Below, piece after piece: positions 18,667-26,450 of a stretch of DNA of 64,000 nucleotides; positions within the stretch are counted from its first letter, which is position 1; each line of letters starts with the position of its first letter. The DNA is taken from contig NZ_CP012830.1 in NCBI RefSeq assembly GCF_001307155.1, positions 5,454,501-5,518,500 on the forward strand, in the 5' to 3' direction. The stretch comes from Pseudomonas fluorescens (GTDB taxonomy: Bacteria > Pseudomonadota > Gammaproteobacteria > Pseudomonadales > Pseudomonadaceae). The notes beneath the pieces are model-generated. The model was not told the origin of the DNA and did no database searches. It saw only the letters and a list, made by a program, of their open reading frames with translations. The position numbers and the translations under genes were made by a program.

Positions 18667-18678
18667 CATACAAGATCG

Positions 18679-18725
18679 TTACGACTTTTTACATCTTTGA
18701 TCTTTACGTTCAACGCGAACTTACA
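18679..18725. promoter_or_regulatory. Repeated TTAC motifs upstream of the permease: candidate AruR sites
   Basis: TTACG or TTACA occurs at 18679, 18689, 18704 and 18721 in an AT-richer stretch just after the kinase stop and before the permease leader. The first two copies are spaced ten bases apart, about one helical turn, as in direct-repeat sites of OmpR-type regulators. Candidate only; the motif is short. Confidence 0.3.
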
Positions 18726-18791
18726 CGGGTTTCCAATAATCGACACAACCGCCGTCAGCGCGGTCTTCGAAGCTTATTGGAGATAATAATA

Positions 18792-18866
18792 ATGAACTGC
18801 CGTAAAGCTGATCCTTCCCAGCGTCATGACGTCCTGTCATCCGCCGCGCACCTCGCCGACTACTGA
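18792..18866 (+). CDS. 24-codon leader reading frame before the permease
   Basis: An ATG at 18792 preceded by ttggag (SD about nine bases upstream) opens a 24-residue frame, MNCRKADPSQRHDVLSSAAH followed by LADY, that stops at 18864-18866. The permease ATG follows nine bases later. The frame has two arginine codons (both CGT) and lysine and histidine codons, but no run of one amino acid. It may couple translation to the permease or act as a leader peptide. It could also be a chance frame: no homologue is recognised. Confidence 0.4.
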   Translation: MNCRKADPSQRHDVLSSAAHLADY

Positions 18867-18875
18867 GGTGCCGAC

Positions 18876-20288
18876 ATGAGCGAATCTATCGAACGTAAAG
18901 GCATACACCTGACCCGTGCCCTGAAAAGCCGGCACATATTCATGCTCTCGCTGGGCGGCGTGATCGGCACCGGGCTGTTCATGGGCTCTGGCGTGACCAT
19001 TAATCAGGGCGGTCCGGTGGGAGCTATTCTGGCCTACCTGATCGCCGGCTTCCTGATGTACCTGGTGATGGTCTGCCTCGGTGAATTGTCGGTACAGATG
19101 CCGGTGTCCGGTTCGTTCCAGACCCACGCCACCAAATTCATCGGGCCGGCCACCGGGTTCATGATCGGCTGGGTGTACTGGATGAGCTGGGCGTCCACCG
19201 TCGGCCTGGAATTCACCGCGGCCGGGATGTTGATGGTGCGTTGGTTCCCGACAGTGCCGATCTGGTACTGGTCGGCACTGTTCGTGGTCGTCCTGTTCGG
19301 GCTGAATGCCTTGGCGACCCGCGCTTTCGGTGAAGCGGAATACTGGTTCTCCGGAATCAAGGTTGCGGCGATTCTCGGTTTCATCGTGGTCGGCGTCCTG
19401 GTGATCTTCGGCGCGATCCCGCTGACCAGTGGCGCACCGGCGCCGATGATGAGCAACCTGATCGGCGACTCGTTGTTCCCCAACGGCTTGCCTGCAGTAT
19501 TCGCGGTGATGATGACCGTGGTCTACGCGTTCCAGGGTTGCGAAATCATGGGCGTGGCTGCCGGCGAAACCGATCAACCGGAAAAAAGCATCCCGCGTGC
19601 TGTGCGCAACGTGGTGTTCCGCGTGCTGATTTTCTACGTGCTGGCGATCGTAGTGCTGTCGGCCATCGTGCCATGGCAGCAGGCTGGGTTGATGGAGAGC
19701 CCGTTCGTGCAGGTGTTCGACATGGTCGGCATTCCTTACGCCGCCGACTTGATGAACTTTGTGATCCTCACCGCGATTCTGTCGGTCGGTAACTCCGGCC
19801 TGTACGCCTCGACCCGGATTCTGTGGGCGATGTCGAAGACCGGCATGGCACCGAAAAGTCTGTCGCCGTTGAGCAAGCGCGGCGTGCCATTGCGGGCGCT
19901 GAGTATCACCTTGTGCTTCGCGCTGGTGTCGCTGATGACCAGCTTCATCGCTGCCGACACACTGTTCATGGTGCTGATGGCGGTGAGTGGGATGTCCGGC
20001 ACCGTGACCTGGATCGTCATTGCACTGGCGCAGTACAAGTTCCGCCGCGCCTATATCCGCGATGGCGGCAAGCTCAGTGACCTGAAATACCGTGCGCCGT
20101 GGTTCCCGCTGCTGCCAATCCTGTGCATCGCCTTGTGCTGCTCGCTGTTCGTATTCCTGGCCATGGATGAAACCCAGCGTCCTTCGTTGTATTGGGGCTT
20201 TGGGTTCATGGCGCTGTGCTACGGCGCGTATTTCCTGATTCAGCGCAAACGCCAGGCGGTGTTGGCACCGAGCTTGCCGACTGTGTAA
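18876..20288 (+). CDS. APC-family amino acid permease of the arginine transaminase cluster
   Basis: 470 residues with about twelve hydrophobic segments. The N-terminal signature is RHIFMLSLGGVIGTGLFMGS, the substrate-site GxG region of amino acid permeases of the AAT/GABA-permease group. Inner-membrane proton-coupled uptake of an amino acid is expected. Its place between the AruRS-like genes and the CoA/AruIH genes matches the permease in P. aeruginosa, so arginine, 2-ketoarginine or a related guanidino compound is the likely substrate. A strong terminator follows at 20309-20336, so downstream genes have their own promoter. The SD is gaggtg before ATG 18876. Confidence 0.82.
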   Translation: MSESIERKGIHLTRALKSRHIFMLSLGGVIGTGLFMGSGVTINQGGPVGAILAYLIAGFLMYLVMVCLGELSVQMPVSGSFQTHATKFIGPATGFMIGWVYWMSWASTVGLEFTAAGMLMVRWFPTVPIWYWSALFVVVLFGLNALATRAFGEAEYWFSGIKVAAILGFIVVGVLVIFGAIPLTSGAPAPMMSNLIGDSLFPNGLPAVFAVMMTVVYAFQGCEIMGVAAGETDQPEKSIPRAVRNVVFRVLIFYVLAIVVLSAIVPWQQAGLMESPFVQVFDMVGIPYAADLMNFVILTAILSVGNSGLYASTRILWAMSKTGMAPKSLSPLSKRGVPLRALSITLCFALVSLMTSFIAADTLFMVLMAVSGMSGTVTWIVIALAQYKFRRAYIRDGGKLSDLKYRAPWFPLLPILCIALCCSLFVFLAMDETQRPSLYWGFGFMALCYGAYFLIQRKRQAVLAPSLPTV

Positions 20289-20308
20289 CGGCACGCGATC
20301 AACAAAAA

Positions 20309-20336
20309 ACGCGACAGGCGACTGTCGCGTTTTTTT
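20309..20336 (+). terminator. Rho-independent terminator after the permease gene
   Basis: Stem acgcgacag (20309-20317) pairs with ctgtcgcgt (20322-20330) around loop gcga, followed by six T (20331-20336) and preceded by six A, which could extend the stem. It is a textbook intrinsic terminator and may work in both directions. Confidence 0.9.
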
Positions 20337-20398
20337 ATGTCCGCAGTGCCGAAGCACGGACCTGCGCACGCTATGGGTTTGTGCACGCCACGGCTTTT

Positions 20399-20431
20399 GT
20401 AGCAGCTGGCGCGGCCTGCGACCGCTGCTAC
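20399..20431. repeat. REP-like palindrome (gtagcagc type)
   Basis: Arms gtagcagc (20399-20406) and gctgctac (20424-20431) enclose a GC-rich centre. This is a common Pseudomonas short palindromic repeat. A degenerate half copy, gtagcagctgccgagcctgcg, occurs near 29950. Confidence 0.6.
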
Positions 20432-20478
20432 CGGATTGTGGGCGGCATGGGGTCTGTAGCCAGTTGTTCAAAGTTGTA

Positions 20479-20562
20479 ACAGCTCAGCTGTCGCACGGTC
20501 ATGCATCAGAAAATAACTCAATAAAAACAATAATTTAAAGGATTTCTAAGGCTGTTACAGCC
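20479..20562. promoter_or_regulatory. Two related 13-base palindromes in the catabolic operon promoter region
   Basis: acagctcagctgt (20479-20491) and ggctgttacagcc (20550-20562) are both perfect 6-1-6 dyads sharing the agctgt/acagc core. They bracket an AT-rich segment, with centres 71 bases apart. They may be operators for the acyl-CoA/aruI/aruH operon. No regulator can be named. Confidence 0.35.
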
Positions 20563-20656
20563 AATTTTCTCGCAGATTGCCGTCTTGCTGAACACTCGTT
20601 TAGTATGACCTCAAGTCGCATCACCTCATGCCAAACACAATAATTCGAGGACTCGC

Positions 20657-21448
20657 ATGACTATTCAATCTTCTCTGCTCAGTCAGGTCGAAGCGGGCGT
20701 TGCCTGGATCACCCTCAATCGCACCGCTCAGCGCAATGCGCTGGACATTCCAACCCTGAAAAATCTTCATGCCTTACTGGATGACTTCAATGCCGACCCG
20801 GCCGTTCGGGTCGTTGTATTGACCGGCAGCGGCCGCAGTTTCTGCGCCGGCGCCGACCTCGCCGAATGGGCTGAAGCCGAAGCGCGTGGCGCGCTGGAAA
20901 GTTACGGCTGGACCGAAACCGCCCACGCGCTGATGAGCCGGTTGTACAGCCTGGACAAGCCGACCATCGCAGCGATCAACGGCACCGCCGTCGGCGCCGG
21001 GATGGACCTGACGCTGTGCTGTGACCTGCGCATCGCCGGGCAATCGGCGCGGTTCAAGGCCGGCTACACCAGCATGGCGTATTCGCCGGACGCCGGTGCC
21101 AGCTGGCATCTGCCACGCCTGATCGGCACCGAACAGGCCAAACGCCTGCTGTTCCTCGACGAATTGTGGGGCGCCGATCGCGCCTTGGCAGCGGGGCTGG
21201 TCAGCGAAGTTTGCGCCGACGAACAACTGCTCGGCGCCGCCAGTGAATTGGCCACGCGCCTGGCCAACGGCCCGACCTTTGCGTTTGCCCAGACCAAAAA
21301 ACTCATGCGCGAAGGCGCCCAGCGCAGCCTGCCGGAACAACTGCACGCCGAACTGGCGGCGGGTTTGCTCTGCGGTCGCAGCGAAGATGGTGCAGAAGCC
21401 TTGCGCGCGGCCATGGAAAAACGCCCGCCACAGTTTGTCGGCAAGTAG
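20657..21448 (+). CDS. Enoyl-CoA hydratase/isomerase family protein
   Basis: 263 residues of crotonase fold. The oxyanion-hole loops are GRSFCAGADLAEW (about residue 57-69) and AAINGTAVGAGMDLTLCCD (about 110-128). It hydrates trans-2-enoyl-CoA thioesters or performs a related crotonase reaction. It is the first gene of the operon running through acyl-CoA dehydrogenase, acyl-CoA ligase, aruI and aruH. The same gene order is known in the P. aeruginosa arginine transaminase region, where its role is not established; a guanidino-acyl-CoA substrate is plausible. Confidence 0.85.
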   Translation: MTIQSSLLSQVEAGVAWITLNRTAQRNALDIPTLKNLHALLDDFNADPAVRVVVLTGSGRSFCAGADLAEWAEAEARGALESYGWTETAHALMSRLYSLDKPTIAAINGTAVGAGMDLTLCCDLRIAGQSARFKAGYTSMAYSPDAGASWHLPRLIGTEQAKRLLFLDELWGADRALAAGLVSEVCADEQLLGAASELATRLANGPTFAFAQTKKLMREGAQRSLPEQLHAELAAGLLCGRSEDGAEALRAAMEKRPPQFVGK

Positions 21449-21493
21449 GCCCTCGCCGCTCATCTATTCAGTGAACGAACAACAGGTAACACC

Positions 21494-22654
21494 ATGAATT
21501 TCCAACTGACCCAAGAACAAGAAATGTTGGTGGACGCGGTCCGCAGCTTTGTTGCCAAGGAACTGCTGCCCCACGAGGAAGCGGTCGATCGTGCCGACGA
21601 AGTCTCCCCGGAGCTGGCGGCACAGATTCGCGGCAAGGCCATCGCGGCGGGCTTCTATGCCTTCAACATGCCCGAAGAAGTCGGTGGCGGAGGTCTCGAT
21701 TACCTGTCGCAAGCGCTGATCGAGCGTGAGCTGTCCAAGGTTTCCTGGGCGCTGCATGTATTTGTCGCTCGGCCGTCGAAAATCCTCATGGCCTGCACTG
21801 GCCAGCAGATCAACGATTACCTGTTGCCATGCATCCAGGGCGAGAAGATCGACTGCTTCGCGCTGACCGAACCGGGTGCCGGTTCCGATGCCAACGCGAT
21901 CAAGACCCGCGCGGTGCGTGACGGCGATGACTTCGTGCTGAACGGCAGCAAGCATTTCATCAGCCACGCCGGGCACGCCGATTTCGCCATCGTTTTCGCG
22001 GTCACCGACACCTACGAACACAACGGCCGCAAGCGCAACGCCGTGACCTCGTTCCTGGTGGATCGCGATACCCCGGGCATGACCATTCGCCGTGGGCCGA
22101 AGTGCGTGAGCAACCGCGGTTACCACACCTTCGAAATGTTCTTCGACGATTGCCGCGTACCCGCCTCAAAGGTGTTGGGCGAAGTCGGCAAGGGTTGGGA
22201 AGTCGCCAACGCGTGGCTGACCGCCGGGCGAGTGATGGTCGCGGCCAACTGCGTTGGTCAGGCCCAGCGTGCACTCGACGTGTCATTGCAATGGGCGGCG
22301 GATCGCAAGCAGTTCGGCCAGCCGATCGGCACCTATCAGGGTGTGTCGTTCAAGTTGGCCGACATGGCCACGCAGATCCGCGCGGCTGAACTGCTGACCT
22401 TGCACACGGCGTGGAAGATGGATCAAGGCACGATGACCGATGGCGAGGCCGGAATGGCCAAGCTGTTCGCCAGTGAAGTGCTCGGTCGGGCGGCCGATGA
22501 GGCGGTGCAGATTTTTGGTGGCATGGGCCTGATGGATGAAGGACCGGTGGAACGCATCTGGCGTAACGCGCGGATCGAGCGGATCTGGGAGGGCACTTCG
22601 GAAATCCAGCGCCACATCATTTCCCGCGAACTGCTGCGGCCGCTGTTGCGCTGA
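21494..22654 (+). CDS. Acyl-CoA dehydrogenase
   Basis: 386 residues. Family signatures are CFALTEPGAGSDA (about 120-132) for the substrate/flavin loop and QIFGGMGLMDEGPVERIWR near the C-terminus, with the conserved acidic residue region of short-chain dehydrogenases (RIWEGTSEIQRHIISRELL). It oxidises acyl-CoA to 2-enoyl-CoA, passing electrons from FAD to ETF. It is co-transcribed with the hydratase (45-base gap) and ligase (18-base gap), so the three can form a partial beta-oxidation module for an arginine-derived acid. Confidence 0.88.
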   Translation: MNFQLTQEQEMLVDAVRSFVAKELLPHEEAVDRADEVSPELAAQIRGKAIAAGFYAFNMPEEVGGGGLDYLSQALIERELSKVSWALHVFVARPSKILMACTGQQINDYLLPCIQGEKIDCFALTEPGAGSDANAIKTRAVRDGDDFVLNGSKHFISHAGHADFAIVFAVTDTYEHNGRKRNAVTSFLVDRDTPGMTIRRGPKCVSNRGYHTFEMFFDDCRVPASKVLGEVGKGWEVANAWLTAGRVMVAANCVGQAQRALDVSLQWAADRKQFGQPIGTYQGVSFKLADMATQIRAAELLTLHTAWKMDQGTMTDGEAGMAKLFASEVLGRAADEAVQIFGGMGLMDEGPVERIWRNARIERIWEGTSEIQRHIISRELLRPLLR

Positions 22655-22672
22655 TCGCCCCGGAGAATACCC

Positions 22673-24772
22673 ATGTCCCAGACGATTCGTGACAACCTCA
22701 AACGCCTGCTCGCGCCGCGCCATCTGGCGTTTGTCGGTGGCCGCAGCATGGCTCGGGCCCTGAAGCGTTGCGCTGAAGGTGGCTACCCTGGGCAACTGTG
22801 GCTGGTCAATCCGCAACATGAAAGCCTTGAAGGCGTGCCGTGTGTGCGCAGCATCGCCGAACTGCCGTGCGGCCCGGACGCGGTGTTCGTCGCGACCAAC
22901 CGTGAATTGACCCTGACCTGCGTCGCCGAACTGGCCGCCAAAGGTGCGGGCGGGGTGATTTGCTACGCCTCCGGTTTTGCCGAGGCCGGCGCCGAAGGTC
23001 AGGCATTGCAACAACAGTTGCTCAAGGTTGCTGGCAACATGGCTTTGCTCGGGCCGAACTGCTATGGCTTGCTGGATTATCTGCACAGTTCGGCGTTGTG
23101 GCCGGTGGCCCACGGCGGCAAACCGGTGGAGCAGGGCGTTGCGGTGCTGACCCAGAGCGGCAACTTCGCTTACAACCTGTCGATGAGCGACCGTTCGTTG
23201 CCGGTGGCCTACATGGCCTCGGTCGGTAATCAGGCGCAACTGGGTATTGCCGAGTTGATGGACGTGCTGCTCGACGAACCTCGGGTCACCGCCATTGGCT
23301 TGCACCTGGAAGGTTTGAAAAACGTTCCAGGTTTCGCTCGGGCGGCGCACAAAGCGCTGGAGAAGGGCATTCCGATCATCGCCTTGAAAACCGGCGTGTC
23401 GCAGATCGGCGCCGAACTGGCCCTCAGTCACACCAGCTCGCTGTCGGGCTCCGATGCGCTGTACGACAGCCTGTTTGCACGGCTTGGGGTGATTCGCGTC
23501 AGCGGTCCGGTGAGTTTCGTCGAAACCCTCAAGGCTGCAGCGTGCGGCAAGCTGCCGGCGGGCAACAGCCTGATTGCGCTGGCCTGTTCGGGCGGCGATG
23601 CCGGGCTGATTGCCGACTACTCCGAACGCAATGAGCTGAGCCTGCCCAAGCTTGATGAGCGTCAAACCGATGAGCTGGCGCAGGTGTTGCCGAGCTACGC
23701 CAACCTGGTCAATCCACTGGATTTCACCACCGCAATCTGGGGCGATGGCGATGCCTTGAACCGCATGCTCGACAGTGCCCTGCGTACTGAAGCCGATGCG
23801 GCGATGCTGGTGCTGGACTATCCGGCGGAGTTCACCGGCGAGCGCAAAGAGTGCGACTTGCTGCTTGAGCTGTACTGCCAGGCGTTGGTCCGTCACGGCA
23901 AGACCGGTTTCGTCACCTCGGCCTTTCCCGAACTGCTACCGGCCAGTGCCCGCGAGCGCTTGCACGCTCAAGGCGTGGCGGCGTTGCAAGGCGTGGAAGA
24001 TGGGCTGGCGGCGTGGGGCCGAATCGCCGGTTATCAGCGCAATCGCCAGGCGTTGCTGGCCCTTGGTGAATCGGCGCTGGTGCCGCTGTGTCCGCAGGCG
24101 CTGGACGGTGAAGGCCAGTTGCTCAATGAGTGGGACTCCAAACAGGCCCTACGTGCATTTGGTCTGCCGACTCCAAACGGCGTGTTAAGCATCCCGGACC
24201 AGGCGCTGAATGACGCCAATGCGCTGGGTTACCCGTTGGTGCTGAAGGCGCTCAGCGCGCAATTGCCGCACAAAACCGAAGCCGGCGCCGTGGCGCTCAA
24301 CCTCAAGGATGGCGCGGCCCTGAGTGCCGCGCTGGAAACCATGCGCTCGAGCATTGCCGATTACGCACCGAATGTGCCGTTCGATCGGGTGCTGCTGGAG
24401 CCCATGGCCACACCGCCATTGGCCGAATTGATCGTCGGCATCAAGCGTGAAAACGACTTTGGCCTGGCCTTGGTGATCGGTGCTGGCGGAATTTTGGTGG
24501 AGTTGCTCAAGGACAGCCACAGCCTGCTGCTGCCGACCACCGATGGTGCGATTCGCAGAGCGTTGTTGAGCCTGCGCAGTGCCGCGTTGCTGCAAGGCTT
24601 TCGCGGTCGTGAAGCGGCAGATCTGGACGCATTGGTGGCGGCGATTCGTGCCGTGGCCGATTACGCCTGCGAGAACGCCGGACAGTTGCTGGAACTCGAT
24701 GTGAACCCATTGTTGGTCGGTGCCCACGGCACGACGGCGGTCGATGCGTTGATTCGCCTCGGCCACAAGTGA
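22673..24772 (+). CDS. NDP-forming acyl-CoA synthetase (acetate--CoA ligase family, fused alpha-beta)
   Basis: 699 residues. The N-terminal CoA-binding domain begins LLAPRHLAFVGGRSMARA. The succinyl-CoA-ligase-like core has LTQSGNFAYNLSM and a probable phosphohistidine loop ALSHTSSLSGSD (about 243-255). The C-terminal ATP-grasp domain has YPLVLKALSAQLPHKTEAG near 520. The family forms acyl-CoA from acid, CoA and ATP with release of ADP. In this operon the acid is most simply 4-guanidinobutyrate or a product of it, an inference from its neighbours AruI and AruH. The 18-base gap from the dehydrogenase gene and SD ggag support one operon. Confidence 0.82.
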   Translation: MSQTIRDNLKRLLAPRHLAFVGGRSMARALKRCAEGGYPGQLWLVNPQHESLEGVPCVRSIAELPCGPDAVFVATNRELTLTCVAELAAKGAGGVICYASGFAEAGAEGQALQQQLLKVAGNMALLGPNCYGLLDYLHSSALWPVAHGGKPVEQGVAVLTQSGNFAYNLSMSDRSLPVAYMASVGNQAQLGIAELMDVLLDEPRVTAIGLHLEGLKNVPGFARAAHKALEKGIPIIALKTGVSQIGAELALSHTSSLSGSDALYDSLFARLGVIRVSGPVSFVETLKAAACGKLPAGNSLIALACSGGDAGLIADYSERNELSLPKLDERQTDELAQVLPSYANLVNPLDFTTAIWGDGDALNRMLDSALRTEADAAMLVLDYPAEFTGERKECDLLLELYCQALVRHGKTGFVTSAFPELLPASARERLHAQGVAALQGVEDGLAAWGRIAGYQRNRQALLALGESALVPLCPQALDGEGQLLNEWDSKQALRAFGLPTPNGVLSIPDQALNDANALGYPLVLKALSAQLPHKTEAGAVALNLKDGAALSAALETMRSSIADYAPNVPFDRVLLEPMATPPLAELIVGIKRENDFGLALVIGAGGILVELLKDSHSLLLPTTDGAIRRALLSLRSAALLQGFRGREAADLDALVAAIRAVADYACENAGQLLELDVNPLLVGAHGTTAVDALIRLGHK

Positions 24773-24782
24773 GGATATGAAC

Positions 24783-26390
24783 ATGCAAACCACAACTTTG
24801 ACCGGCGGCCAGGCCCTGGTACGCCTGCTGGCCAACTACGGCGTCGACACCGTATTCGGGATTCCCGGCGTGCACACCCTGGAGCTGTATCGCGGCCTGC
24901 CCGGCAGCGGCATCCGCCACGTGTTGACCCGCCACGAGCAAGGCGCCAGTTTCATGGCCGATGGTTATGCGCGGGTCAGCGGCAAACCCGGCGTGTGCTT
25001 CATCATCACCGGCCCCGGCGTGACCAACGCCGCGACCGGCATCGGTCAGGCTTATGCCGACTCGATTCCGATGCTGGTGATTTCCAGCGTCAACCACACC
25101 GCCAGCCTTGGTAAGGGCTGGGGTTGCCTGCACGAAACCCAGGACCAGCGCGCCATGACCGCGCCGATCACCGCATTCTCGGCGGTGGCGCTGAGCACTG
25201 AGGATCTGCCCGAGCTGATCGCCCGCGCTTACGCAGTTTTCGATAGCGAACGGCCGCGCCCGGTGCACATCTCCGTGCCGCTGGATGTGCTGTCAGCACA
25301 GGTCACTCGCGATTGGAGTCATGAAGTGGTGCGTCGCCCCGGACGCGGCGTGCCCGCAGCCACTGCGCTGGAGCAAGCCGTGGCCAAGCTGCAGACGGCC
25401 AAGCGACCGATGATCATTGCCGGTGGCGGCGCACTGAACGCGGCGCAGGAACTTCAGAGCCTCAGCACCCGGCTGGCGGTGCCGTTTTTCACCAGTGTCG
25501 CTGGCAAAGGCTTGTTGCCGCCGGATGCACCGCTCAATGCCGGCTCGACCTTGTGCGTAGAGCCGGGTTGGCAACTGATCGCCGAAGCCGACGTGGTGCT
25601 GGCAGTCGGCACCGAAATGGCCGACACCGATTTCTGGCGCGAGCGTCTGCCACTGAAGGCCGAACTGCTGCGCGTAGACATCGACCCGCGCAAGTTCAAC
25701 GACTTTTATCCATGCGCGGTGGCGTTGCACGGCGATGCGCAACAAACCCTCGCAGCGTTGCTGGAGCGTCTGTCGCCCGCCACGCGCGATGCCAGTGCGC
25801 CGATAGCCGCAGTCGCTGCATTGCGCGAAGCCGTGAAGGCCGGCCACGGTCCGTTGCAGTCGATCCATCAGGCGATTCTTGAGCGTATCGCCGCCGAGCT
25901 GCCGGACAACGCGTTCATCAGCACCGACATGACCCAACTGGCTTACACCGGCAACTACGCCTTCAACAGCCTGGCGCCGCGCAGTTGGCTGCATCCGACC
26001 GGCTACGGCACCTTGGGCTATGGCTTGCCGGCGGGCATCGGTGCCAAGTTCGGTGCGCCGCAACGGCCGGGGCTGGTGCTGGTTGGCGACGGCGGCTTTC
26101 TCTACACCGCGCAGGAACTGGCGACCGCTGTCGAGGAACTGGACAGCCCGCTGGTGGTGCTGCTGTGGAACAACGACGCGTTGGGGCAGATTCGCGACGA
26201 CATGCTCGGGCTGGATATCGAGCCGATTGGCGTGCTGCCGCGCAACCCGGACTTCGCCGCCCTTGGCCGGGCCTTTGGTTGCAGTGTGAGCCAGCCGCAG
26301 AGTCTGGCTGAGCTGCAAACCGATTTGCGCCACGGCTTCAAACGCAACGGCGTGACCCTGATCGAACTCAAGCATGCGTGCGCGCGCTGA
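24783..26390 (+). CDS. aruI: 2-ketoarginine decarboxylase, thiamine-diphosphate dependent
   Basis: 535 residues from ATG 24783, which is eight bases after GAGG; ATG 24777 is too close to the SD. The ThDP-enzyme fold has N-terminal GVDTVFGIPGVHTLELY with the catalytic Glu in RHEQGASFMADGYAR (about residue 50). The cofactor motif runs from GDGGF near 435 to LLWNND about thirty residues later. AruI decarboxylates 2-ketoarginine to 4-guanidinobutyraldehyde in the arginine transaminase pathway. The adjacent aruH, the same gene order as in P. aeruginosa and the acetolactate-synthase-like length support the name. Confidence 0.83.
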   Translation: MQTTTLTGGQALVRLLANYGVDTVFGIPGVHTLELYRGLPGSGIRHVLTRHEQGASFMADGYARVSGKPGVCFIITGPGVTNAATGIGQAYADSIPMLVISSVNHTASLGKGWGCLHETQDQRAMTAPITAFSAVALSTEDLPELIARAYAVFDSERPRPVHISVPLDVLSAQVTRDWSHEVVRRPGRGVPAATALEQAVAKLQTAKRPMIIAGGGALNAAQELQSLSTRLAVPFFTSVAGKGLLPPDAPLNAGSTLCVEPGWQLIAEADVVLAVGTEMADTDFWRERLPLKAELLRVDIDPRKFNDFYPCAVALHGDAQQTLAALLERLSPATRDASAPIAAVAALREAVKAGHGPLQSIHQAILERIAAELPDNAFISTDMTQLAYTGNYAFNSLAPRSWLHPTGYGTLGYGLPAGIGAKFGAPQRPGLVLVGDGGFLYTAQELATAVEELDSPLVVLLWNNDALGQIRDDMLGLDIEPIGVLPRNPDFAALGRAFGCSVSQPQSLAELQTDLRHGFKRNGVTLIELKHACAR

Positions 26391-26421
26391 CTTTCAAACA
26401 CTGTTGCTTTCAAACACTGTT
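26391..26421. repeat. Perfect 15-base tandem repeat between aruI and aruH
   Basis: ctttcaaacactgtt occurs at 26391-26405 and 26407-26421, a period of 16 bases, starting right at the aruI stop. It lies in the 60-base gap before aruH. A related ccttcaaacac occurs near 29083, before the quinone oxidoreductase gene. It may be duplication slippage or a binding site. Confidence 0.8.
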
Positions 26422-26450
26422 TCGGGGCTTTTTTAAAAGGGGATGGGGCC

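Larger units (their letters stand above)
20289..20656. other. 368-base intergenic region between permease and enoyl-CoA hydratase genes
   Basis: It contains, in order, a Rho-independent terminator (20309-20336), a REP-like palindrome (20399-20431), two small perfect palindromes (20479-20491 and 20550-20562) around a very AT-rich stretch, and the untranslated leader of the enoyl-CoA hydratase gene with GAGG seven bases before its ATG. I see no coding frame. The AT-rich segment at about 20510-20550 is the probable promoter region for the downstream catabolic operon. Confidence 0.6.

Noticed and set aside
18837..20471. 544-residue minus-strand frame
   Set aside because: It is a His/Gln-rich shadow of the permease gene, crossing its terminator, with no SD or domain.
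22283..23896. 537-residue minus-strand frame
   Set aside because: It is a shadow of the acyl-CoA dehydrogenase and ligase genes; real motifs are on the plus strand.
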